From an uncultured Eubacterium sp. (GTDB lineage Bacteria; Bacillota; Clostridia; Peptostreptococcales; Anaerovoracaceae), in the NCBI GenBank assembly GCA_900551775.1, contig URXI01000212.1, positions 1 through 7,622 on the forward strand: a stretch of DNA of 7,622 bases, read 5' to 3'. A program made the position numbers and the translations under genes. The notes under the pieces are model-generated. The model saw only the letters and a list, made by a program, of their open reading frames with translations. It was not told where the DNA came from and searched no databases. This document shows positions 1 to 5,685 of the stretch, one piece after another (the first letter of the stretch is position 1; every line of letters starts with the position of its first letter).

Positions 1-1993
1 GGAGCACCTCGTCTATGGCTATCTCCAGGCCGGGAATCCAGTTCAGGGAGTCGAAGATACGGAATACGTCGATGCCGGCTTCTGCCGACTGTTTTACGAA
101 CTCTCTGATCACGTTATCCGGATAGTTCTTGTATCCGACTGCATTGGCGCCTCTGATCAGCATCTGGAACAGGACGTTCGGAATCTTTACTCTCAAAGTC
201 TCCAGTCTTTCCCATGGATCTTCCTTGAGGAATCTGTAAGAAGTGTCAAAAGTTGCTCCGCCCCACATTTCCAGAGAGAACATGTCTTTGCCGTAAAGCG
301 CTACAGCCGGAGCGATTTTCTCCATGTCTACCGTTCTGACTCTCGTAGCCATCAGAGACTGCTGCGCGTCTCTCATGGTCGTATCCGTGATCAAAAGCTT
401 CTGCTGTTCTAACGCCCATTTTGCAACGGCGTCAGGTCCTTTCTGATCCAGCATCTGCTTTGTTCCTGAAAGAACGTTGATCTCCGTCATCGGAATTCTC
501 GGGAATACCGGCACGTTGAACTGCGGTTTCACGCCCTTGGTTTCGTTTACAACCTTATTGCCTATGTAGTTCAGAATCTTGCGCTCTCTGTCCTGTGCTT
601 TTCTGATGTTGAGCAGTTCTGGGTTGGCTTCAATAAATCCAGTGTCACAATTTCCCTCTTTAAAAGTAGGGTGATTCAGCACGTTGAGCAAAAATCCGAT
701 GTTGGTCTTAACCCCTTTGATCTCTGTTTCACGAAGGGCTCTGATGGCTTTCTTCGTAGCCGCGTCAAAGGTTCTGGCATAAGCCGTCAGCTTGACCAGC
801 AGGCTGTCGTAGTACGGAGAAACCACGGAACCGGTAAATCCGTTGCCGCCATCCAGTCTGATGCCGTAGCCGGAAGCACTTCTACATACTTCGATGGTGC
901 CGGTGTCAGGTGCAAATCCGTTGGCCGGGTCTTCTGTTGTGATTCTGCACTGAATGGCATAACCGGTCATCTGAATGTCCTTCTGGCTTCTAATGCCCAC
1001 TTCTTCGGAATCCAGCGGATATCCCTCCGCCACCAGAATCTGCGACTGCACGATGTCGATGCCTGTTACCATTTCTGTAACCGTATGTTCCACCTGGATA
1101 CGAGGGTTCATCTCGATAAAATAGTGATTGCCCTGTTTGTCTAAGAGAAACTCCACGGTTCCCGCACTTCTGTAGTTGACGGATCTGGCAATCTTGAGCG
1201 CATCCTCGCAGATGGCCTTTCTCTTCTCTTCTGTCAGACACAGTGACGGCGTAAACTCGATGACCTTCTGGTGTCTTCTCTGGATGGAGCAGTCTCTCTC
1301 GCAGAGATGAACCACATTGCCGTATTTGTCTCCCAAAACCTGTACTTCGATATGCTTTGGCGCTTCCAAGTATTTTTCGATAAAGATATCGTCGATACCA
1401 AAAGCCTTCTTGGCTTCACTTCTGGCGCTTCTATATTCCGGAATCAGATCCTCTTCGCTTCTGACGATTCTCATGCCTCTTCCGCCGCCGCCTGCAGCAG
1501 CCTTGAGCATAATCGGATAACCGCATCTCTGTGCGAACTCCAATGCTTCTTTTTCTGTCTCTATGGCTTTTTCCACGCCCGGTATGGTCGGAACGCCAAC
1601 GCTTGCCGCAACGATCTTGGATTTGATCTTATCACCAAGACTATCCATCATCACGTGGGTAGGCCCGATAAATTCAATGCCTGCCTCTTCGCAAGCTGAA
1701 GCAAATTCTTCGTTTTCGGATAAGAAACCGTAGCCCGGATGAATGGCGTCAACACCTTTCGATCTTGCCAAATCGATGATTTCGTCGATTGCCAGGTAAG
1801 CGCCTACCGGGGTCTTGCCTTTTCCAATCTGATAAGATTCGTCTGCTTTTGTTCTGAACAGGGAATTCTTATCTTCTTCTGAGTAAATTGCAACCGTTCT
1901 GATGCCAAGTTCCTGGCATGCTCTGAAAATTCTGATTGCAATCTCGCCTCTGTTGGCGACCAAGACTCTCTTAAATTTTTTAATTTCTTTCAT
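1..1993 (-). CDS. pyc: Pyruvate carboxylase, N-terminal 664 residues (3' end beyond left edge)
   Basis: Biotin-dependent cytoplasmic enzyme that carboxylates pyruvate to oxaloacetate using ATP and bicarbonate (anaplerosis). The frame is open without interruption from the ATG at 1993 to the window edge, 664 of about 1,140-1,150 expected residues. Visible domains: biotin carboxylase N-terminal part (about 1-120, with VLVANRGEIAIRIFRA), ATP-grasp (about 120-330, with K164-AAAGGGGRGM, RRHQK ending at K243, and EMNPRIQVEHT at 294-304 carrying E294, N296 and R298), biotin carboxylase C-terminal part (to about 450), then the start of the carboxyltransferase barrel (DTTMRDAQQSL around 538-547; FRIFDSLNW near 645-653). 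This order in one chain separates it from a stand-alone biotin carboxylase or an oxaloacetate decarboxylase alpha subunit. The rest of the barrel and the biotinyl domain lie outside. GGGAG at 2000-2004 sits 6 nt before the ATG. The gene follows the mscS-like gene by 33 bp. Odd: Gln544 replaces a usually conserved His. Arg codons are almost all AGA, suggesting high expression. Confidence 0.96.
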   Translation of the reverse strand, partial: MKEIKKFKRVLVANRGEIAIRIFRACQELGIRTVAIYSEEDKNSLFRTKADESYQIGKGKTPVGAYLAIDEIIDLARSKGVDAIHPGYGFLSENEEFASACEEAGIEFIGPTHVMMDSLGDKIKSKIVAASVGVPTIPGVEKAIETEKEALEFAQRCGYPIMLKAAAGGGGRGMRIVRSEEDLIPEYRSARSEAKKAFGIDDIFIEKYLEAPKHIEVQVLGDKYGNVVHLCERDCSIQRRHQKVIEFTPSLCLTEEKRKAICEDALKIARSVNYRSAGTVEFLLDKQGNHYFIEMNPRIQVEHTVTEMVTGIDIVQSQILVAEGYPLDSEEVGIRSQKDIQMTGYAIQCRITTEDPANGFAPDTGTIEVCRSASGYGIRLDGGNGFTGSVVSPYYDSLLVKLTAYARTFDAATKKAIRALRETEIKGVKTNIGFLLNVLNHPTFKEGNCDTGFIEANPELLNIRKAQDRERKILNYIGNKVVNETKGVKPQFNVPVFPRIPMTEINVLSGTKQMLDQKGPDAVAKWALEQQKLLITDTTMRDAQQSLMATRVRTVDMEKIAPAVALYGKDMFSLEMWGGATFDTSYRFLKEDPWERLETLRVKIPNVLFQMLIRGANAVGYKNYPDNVIREFVKQSAEAGIDVFRIFDSLNWIPGLEIAIDEVL

Positions 1994-2026
1994 TTTTTTC
2001 TCCCATTCTCTTATAAAAAAATTAAA

Positions 2027-2848
2027 TTATTTAACAAAATGAATGTCCATCTGCGGGTAGGGGATTCCAATCCCCGCCTCGTCAAATGCCAATTTCACAT
2101 TTTCCTCTAGGAAGTATTTTACATCAAAATAGCTTTCGGTGGAACACCAAACTTTTAAATCCAACACGATCGCATTGTCGCCGTGAGAGGCGACACCGGC
2201 TATGGGTGCCGGCTCTGCGAGAATATCAGGATTGCAGGATACCACATTCAGAAGGATTTCTTTTGCTTTCAGGATATCGGACTCATAGCTGATATTGAAA
2301 ACGCAGTCTACCCTTCTCTTATCTTCTCTCGAATAGTTAGTCAGAACTGACATGGTGATCGTTCCATTGGGAATGGTCACCACCTTGTTGTCAAAGGTAT
2401 GGAGCTGCGTAGTCAGAAGGTCGATGCTGTCTACCATGCCCGTCGTTCCCGCCACTTCGATGGTGTCTCCACGGCTAAAGGGTTTATTGATTAATATGAT
2501 GATACCCCCGGCAATATTTCCCAAACTATCTTTTAAGGCTAAAGCGATGGCCGCACCGGCCGCACCCAGAATTGCGATGAAAGACGTCATTTCGATGCCA
2601 ACTGTCGAAGCAGCCGCGATGACCAGCACAATCCAGAGGACCGCTTTGGTTCCTTTGATGATGAACAGGTGCAGCGCTTCGTCTAGCTTTGATTTCTCCA
2701 AGGCTTTTTTCTCAATGCGGAGAAGGATGCGGATGGCAATCCAGCCGACAAGCAAGATCAGCACTGCGCTTCCGATCTTAGGCAGAAGGTCGATGGTACT
2801 CTTGTCAATCCCAGCTTCCTTCATTAATTTTATGATTTCTGCCGACAT
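2027..2848 (-). CDS. mscS: Small-conductance mechanosensitive channel, MscS family
   Basis: A 273-residue inner-membrane channel of the kind that opens under membrane tension to release osmolytes on hypoosmotic shock; E. coli MscS has 286 residues. Three hydrophobic segments are visible: about 25-44, 66-84, and the pore-lining TM3 at about 88-120, rich in Gly and Ala (GAAGAAIALALKDSLGN). The cytoplasmic beta domain follows (NKPFSRGDTIEV, then VVTIPNGTI, TNYSRE) and the chain ends in the typical IGIPYPQMDIHF. At the position of the E. coli TM3 kink residue Gly113 there is Asp107, within LKDSLGN, a variant I believe is frequent in MscS-like proteins. The start is fixed by a perfect AAGGAGG at 2853-2859, 4 nt before the ATG. 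The stop is 33 bp before the pyruvate carboxylase start with no terminator between, so cotranscription is plausible. The family is certain; the channel's conductance and ion preference cannot be read from sequence. Confidence 0.95.
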   Translation of the reverse strand: MSAEIIKLMKEAGIDKSTIDLLPKIGSAVLILLVGWIAIRILLRIEKKALEKSKLDEALHLFIIKGTKAVLWIVLVIAAASTVGIEMTSFIAILGAAGAAIALALKDSLGNIAGGIIILINKPFSRGDTIEVAGTTGMVDSIDLLTTQLHTFDNKVVTIPNGTITMSVLTNYSREDKRRVDCVFNISYESDILKAKEILLNVVSCNPDILAEPAPIAGVASHGDNAIVLDLKVWCSTESYFDVKYFLEENVKLAFDEAGIGIPYPQMDIHFVK

Positions 2849-2988
2849 AATACCTCCTTCTATACGCTATTATACGACTAAATCCAGCCAATCAAGCTTC
2901 GCATATAATGCTCGCTCTCTTGGGGATTGCCCGTAGAGTGCCACGGAGCATAGCTCCTGCGCTCTTGACCTGGGACCTGCCAGCGCCA
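2849..2988. other. Intergenic region typA to mscS, no clear terminator
   Basis: These 140 bp hold the mscS Shine-Dalgarno sequence and candidate promoter at the left end. Toward typA there is a perfect 5 bp inverted repeat, GGAGC-ATA-GCTCC (2946-2958), and a short direct repeat (GACCTGG followed by GACCTGC near 2967-2980). Neither hairpin is followed by a T-run on the minus strand, so I do not call an intrinsic terminator. No small gene is supported here. Confidence 0.5.
2869..2895 (-). promoter_or_regulatory. Possible sigma-A promoter of the mscS-like gene
   Basis: On the minus strand a perfect TATAAT lies at 2869-2874. The best -35 match, TTGATT (2890-2895), is separated by 15 nt, shorter than ideal. 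Transcription would begin near 2862, just upstream of the Shine-Dalgarno sequence, giving a very short leader. The -10 is convincing and the -35 weak. Readthrough from typA is the alternative. Confidence 0.35.
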
Positions 2989-4860
2989 TTATCTCCCGGC
3001 TCTCCTGCGTTCGATTTCCTTCAGCAGTTTTTTTCTCAGCCTGATATCGTCCGGCGTAATTTCTACCAGTTCGTCGTCGTCAATAAATTCCAGGGCTTCT
3101 TCCAGTGTGAATCTTCTAGGCGGTGAAAGCTTGACGGATTCGTCGCTGCCTGCGGCTCTCATGTTGCTCACCTTCTTCGCCTTGCACGGGTTCACCTCCA
3201 TGTCGTCGCTTCTTGAATTCATGCCAACGATCATGCCCTCGTAGACCTTTGTTCCCGGATCCACGAAAAGCTGGACGCGCTCTCCGATGTTGAACAGCGC
3301 ATAAGGCGTGCAGACGCCCTCTTCTATAGCGATGGCCGAACCGTTGGTTCTGCCGCCGATTTCTCCTTTGTAGGCTTCGAAATCGAGGAATCTTCTCTCC
3401 ATGGTCCCCTCGCCTCTGGTATCGTTGATAAACTCAGAACGGTAGCCCAGAAGGCCTCTGGTCGGAACGTGATATTCCAGTTTGGAATAACCGTTTTCCC
3501 CATTCATCTGAATCATGATGCCCTTTCTGAGATTCAGCTTGGAGATAACAGTCCCCGCATACTCGTCTGGTACGCTGATAACCACTTCTTCCACAGGCTC
3601 CAGCTTCTTGCCGTTCTCATCTCTTCTGAAGATGACCTCTGGCTTAGAAACGGCCAGTTCATAGCCTTCTCTCCTCATGTTCTCGATCAAAATGGAGAGA
3701 TGCAGTTCTCCTCTGCCCGAAACCTTGAAACAGTCCGTAGAATCGGTCTCTTCCACCATCAGCCCCACGTTGACCTCCAGTTCTTTTTCCAGACGCTCTC
3801 TGATATGCCTGGAAGTGACGAACTTTCCGACTTTGCCGGCAAAAGGTGATTTGTTGACCATGAAGTTCATGGAAAGGGTCGGTTCTTCTATATGAATCAT
3901 TTCCATCGGCTGCGGGTCAGATGTGTCACAGATGGTTTCTCCGATGGAAATATCAGAGATACCTGAAATGACTACGATATCGCCGCACTCCGCTTCCGGC
4001 ACGGCTGTTCTTTTGAGACCTCTGTAGAGGAACACCTGGCCGGCTTTTCTCTGTACGATGGTGCCGTCCGCTTTGGCTACCGCCACGGTCTGTCCCTCCC
4101 TGATAGTGCCACGGGTGATTCTGCCGATTCCCAGCCTGCCGATGTAATCGTCATAGCCGAGAGTAGAAACCTGCAGCTGCAATGGTTCCTCCCGCAAATC
4201 CGGATAGGGAACGCAATGTTCGATAATCGTATCAAACAGCGGCGTGATGTTAAGTCCTGCATAACCTTCCGGCGTATGTTTGATTTTGGCGCCGCCCGCT
4301 TCTACTGACAATCCTTCCGCATCCTTTGGGTCTCTTACCGCGATTCCCTGTCTGGCAATGCCATACAGAATTGGGAAGTCCAGTTGTTCGTCGTTGGCGT
4401 TTAAGTCCATGAAAAGTTCATAAACCTCATCCACCACCTCATCAATCCGAGCGTCCTTCTTGTCAATCTTATTGATGAACAAAATCGGATTCAGTCCCTG
4501 CTCCAGAGATTTGCTCAAGACGAATCTGGTCTGCGGCATCGGGCCTTCACTGGAATCCACCAGCAAGATGACAGTGTCTACTGTCTTCATGATACGCTCA
4601 ACTTCTGATGAGAAGTCGGCATGTCCCGGAGTGTCAACGATATTTATCTTCACATCACCATGCATGATCGAACAGTTCTTCGAATAGATGGTGATACCTC
4701 TTTCTCTTTCTATATCATCGCTGTCCATGACACAGTCTGCCACGTCTTCGTTGGCACGAAAGACGCCGCTCTGGTTCAGGAAAGCGTCTACAAGGGTGGA
4801 TTTTCCCGCGTCAACGTGGGCAATCACGGCTATATTAATTATTTTCTGTTTTTCTGTCAT
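2989..4860 (-). CDS. typA: Ribosome-associated translational GTPase TypA/BipA
   Basis: A 623-residue GTPase of the EF-G/LepA superfamily that binds the ribosome and aids 50S assembly and stress or cold adaptation in bacteria studied. G-domain motifs: AHVDAGKST (14-22, P-loop), RERGIT (52-57, switch I), DTPGH (76-80, with the catalytic-type His80) and NKID (130-133). Domain II follows, then the EF-G-like domain III region (RGELHLSILIENMRREG), domain V (PTRGLLGYRSEF) and the TypA-specific C-terminal part (VYEGMIVG, VNPCKAKK, LEFIDDDELVEITP, IRLRKK). That C-terminal part distinguishes it from EF-G, LepA and tetracycline-resistance protection proteins, although the P-loop reads DAGKS as in some of those. 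It is somewhat longer than the usual 605-615 residues, mainly from about 20 extra residues around 174-203. AAAGAGG at 4868-4874 is 7 nt before the ATG. An overlapping ATG at 4862-4864 is out of frame. The gene has its own promoter. Confidence 0.97.
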   Translation of the reverse strand: MTEKQKIINIAVIAHVDAGKSTLVDAFLNQSGVFRANEDVADCVMDSDDIERERGITIYSKNCSIMHGDVKINIVDTPGHADFSSEVERIMKTVDTVILLVDSSEGPMPQTRFVLSKSLEQGLNPILFINKIDKKDARIDEVVDEVYELFMDLNANDEQLDFPILYGIARQGIAVRDPKDAEGLSVEAGGAKIKHTPEGYAGLNITPLFDTIIEHCVPYPDLREEPLQLQVSTLGYDDYIGRLGIGRITRGTIREGQTVAVAKADGTIVQRKAGQVFLYRGLKRTAVPEAECGDIVVISGISDISIGETICDTSDPQPMEMIHIEEPTLSMNFMVNKSPFAGKVGKFVTSRHIRERLEKELEVNVGLMVEETDSTDCFKVSGRGELHLSILIENMRREGYELAVSKPEVIFRRDENGKKLEPVEEVVISVPDEYAGTVISKLNLRKGIMIQMNGENGYSKLEYHVPTRGLLGYRSEFINDTRGEGTMERRFLDFEAYKGEIGGRTNGSAIAIEEGVCTPYALFNIGERVQLFVDPGTKVYEGMIVGMNSRSDDMEVNPCKAKKVSNMRAAGSDESVKLSPPRRFTLEEALEFIDDDELVEITPDDIRLRKKLLKEIERRRAGR

Positions 4861-4902
4861 TCATTTACCTCTTTTTTGTTTAAAACTACAAAATATCTCT
4901 TA

Positions 4903-4931
4903 ATGATACCACATTCTTACCAATTGTTCAA
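4903..4931 (-). promoter_or_regulatory. Sigma-A-type promoter of typA, extended -10
   Basis: On the minus strand TTGAAC (4926-4931) and TATCAT (4903-4908) are separated by exactly 17 nt, and the spacer ends in TGG, which forms a TGn extended -10. Transcription would start near 4896, leaving a leader of about 35 nt that contains the typA ribosome binding site. No operator-like palindrome overlaps the core elements. Confidence 0.65.
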
Positions 4932-4953
4932 CACTTTGTACAAATATATCCAT

Positions 4954-5016
4954 GGCAAGCCCCTGAAAAATTTGCCGAATTTAAAGCGAAAGTGGGACTA
5001 CACGGGTAATTGCCCG
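4954..5016. repeat. Cluster of short inverted repeats in the divergent intergenic region
   Basis: Three small dyads lie close together. GGCAA (4954-4958) pairs with TTGCC (4972-4976) across a 13 nt loop. AAATT (4968-4972) pairs with AATTT (4978-4982) across 5 nt and overlaps the first. CGGGT (5003-5007) pairs with GCCCG (5012-5016) across AATT, with one G-U pair. This block is more GC-rich than the AT-rich flanks on both sides (promoter of typA, start region of the amidase). None has a T-run typical of a terminator. It could be a degenerate interspersed repeat, a regulatory site or chance. Confidence 0.35.
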
Positions 5017-5034
5017 ACTGGCACATTTTCTGTG

Positions 5035-5064
5035 TTGGCCGCATAGTATATAAATAGTTATTAT
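5035..5064 (+). promoter_or_regulatory. Weak candidate promoter of the amidase gene
   Basis: TTGGCC (5035-5040) and TATTAT (5059-5064) are separated by 18 nt, which would start transcription about 5 nt upstream of the GGAGG ribosome binding site. A second -10-like TATAAA occurs at 5049-5054 without a good -35. Some promoter must lie here, because typA is divergent, but which elements are used is uncertain. An alternative sigma factor is possible. Confidence 0.25.
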
Positions 5065-5075
5065 GAATCATGATT

Positions 5076-5080
5076 GGAGG
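5076..5080 (+). promoter_or_regulatory. Ribosome binding site deciding the amidase start
   Basis: GGAGG lies 6 nt before the ATG at 5087. The in-frame upstream ATG at 5063 has no comparable site and would add only eight residues that lie before the first beta strand, so the start at 5087 is preferred. Confidence 0.8.
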
Positions 5081-5086
5081 ATTACT

Positions 5087-5629
5087 ATGCCCAGTGTTTT
5101 TTTGAGTCCATCGACTCAGGAATATAATCAATTTGTAAACGGCGGCACCGAAGAATATTATGCAAATCTCATTGCAGACGCCATGGTGCCCTATCTGCGC
5201 GCAAGCGGAATCAGCTTTTCGCGCAACAACCCCGGCGGGACGGTCACCGATTCCATCAACTCGTCCAATGCCGGAAACTACGATTTCCATCTCGCCATCC
5301 ACTCCAACGCGGCTCCGCCAAACCTGGCGGGACAGATCAAAGGTCCCGACGTCTACTACTACAGGGATTCTGTTCAGGGACAGCGGGATGCAGACGTCAT
5401 CGCCAACAATTTAAAGATGATTTACCCGAATCCATCCCTGGTCACTACCGTGCCCACGACGACTCTGGCAGAACTCAGGCGGACAAAAGCGCCGACCGTC
5501 CTGGTAGAGGTGGCTTATCACGATAACGTGGATGATGCCAACTGGATCAAGAACAACATCGATGCCATCGGGCGCAACCTTGCCCTGTCCGTCGCGGATA
5601 TTCTCGGCGTACCCTTTGTTGAACCTTAG
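5087..5629 (+). CDS. N-acetylmuramoyl-L-alanine amidase-like protein (Amidase_3 type), no signal peptide
   Basis: A 180-residue single-domain protein. Amidase_3 enzymes are zinc hydrolases that cut the amide bond between N-acetylmuramic acid and L-alanine in peptidoglycan. Supporting motifs: the first strand VFLSPSTQEYN (4-14), GGTEE (19-23) supplying the Glu zinc ligand (E22 likely), LAIHSNA (69-75) with ligand His72, and VLVEVAYHDN (138-147) with candidate catalytic Glu141, followed by DDANWIKNN. The spacing fits the fold. The first canonical zinc ligand, the His of a DPGHGG-type motif, is absent: SPSTQ stands in its place and there is no His before residue 68. I recall related gut-Firmicute proteins with the same SPSTQ pattern, so this is probably a subfamily trait rather than damage. 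There is no signal peptide, membrane segment or wall-binding domain, so export, if any, is unexplained; it may act like an endolysin. It is divergent from typA. Arg codons are CGC, CGG or AGG, none AGA. Confidence 0.8.
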   Translation: MPSVFLSPSTQEYNQFVNGGTEEYYANLIADAMVPYLRASGISFSRNNPGGTVTDSINSSNAGNYDFHLAIHSNAAPPNLAGQIKGPDVYYYRDSVQGQRDADVIANNLKMIYPNPSLVTTVPTTTLAELRRTKAPTVLVEVAYHDNVDDANWIKNNIDAIGRNLALSVADILGVPFVEP

Positions 5630-5647
5630 AGAGAATTGTGCTAAAAT
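5619..5647 (+). promoter_or_regulatory. Promoter of the methyltransferase gene, overlapping the amidase 3' end
   Basis: TTGAAC (5619-5624) and TAAAAT (5642-5647) are separated by 17 nt, and the spacer ends in TGC, giving a TGn extended -10. The -35 lies within the last codons of the amidase gene, whose stop is TAG at 5627-5629. Transcription would start near 5654, leaving a leader of about 30 nt with GGGAG at 5671-5675. Confidence 0.6.
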
Positions 5648-5685
5648 GTTCCCATGCAGATTAAGATAATGGGAGATTATATTTT

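Noticed and set aside
990..1419. Short minus-strand frames at 990-1241 and 1234-1419 that might suggest a broken pyruvate carboxylase
   Set aside because: They are in a different frame from the true gene. I followed the true frame from the ATG at 1993 to the left edge without a stop or frameshift.
671..1699. Plus-strand open frames at 671-1144 and 1271-1699
   Set aside because: They lie wholly opposite pyruvate carboxylase, whose minus-strand frame is uninterrupted with family motifs throughout. Their translations resemble no family and they lack ribosome binding sites.
2352..2936. Plus-strand 194-residue open frame
   Set aside because: It is antisense to the MscS-type gene; its hydrophobic look mirrors the channel's membrane segments.
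2946..2958. GGAGC-ATA-GCTCC hairpin as a typA terminator
   Set aside because: The stem is only 5 bp with a 3 nt loop and no T-run follows on the minus strand.
4819..4821. DAGKS P-loop of the typA product read as a tetracycline-resistance ribosomal protection protein
   Set aside because: The C-terminal half has TypA-specific motifs (LGYRSEF, VNPCKAKK, DDELVEITP), and the overall length and domain order fit TypA.
2926..5016. Shared ATTGCCCG octamer in the two intergenic regions (near 2927 and 5009), considered as a repeat family
   Set aside because: The similarity does not extend convincingly beyond eight bases, so two copies of a repeat cannot be claimed from this window alone.
4621..5046. 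Plus-strand frame crossing from typA into the intergenic region, and a minus-strand frame at 4928-5302 crossing into the amidase
   Set aside because: Both overlap well-supported genes on the opposite strand, have no recognisable product and no good ribosome binding site.
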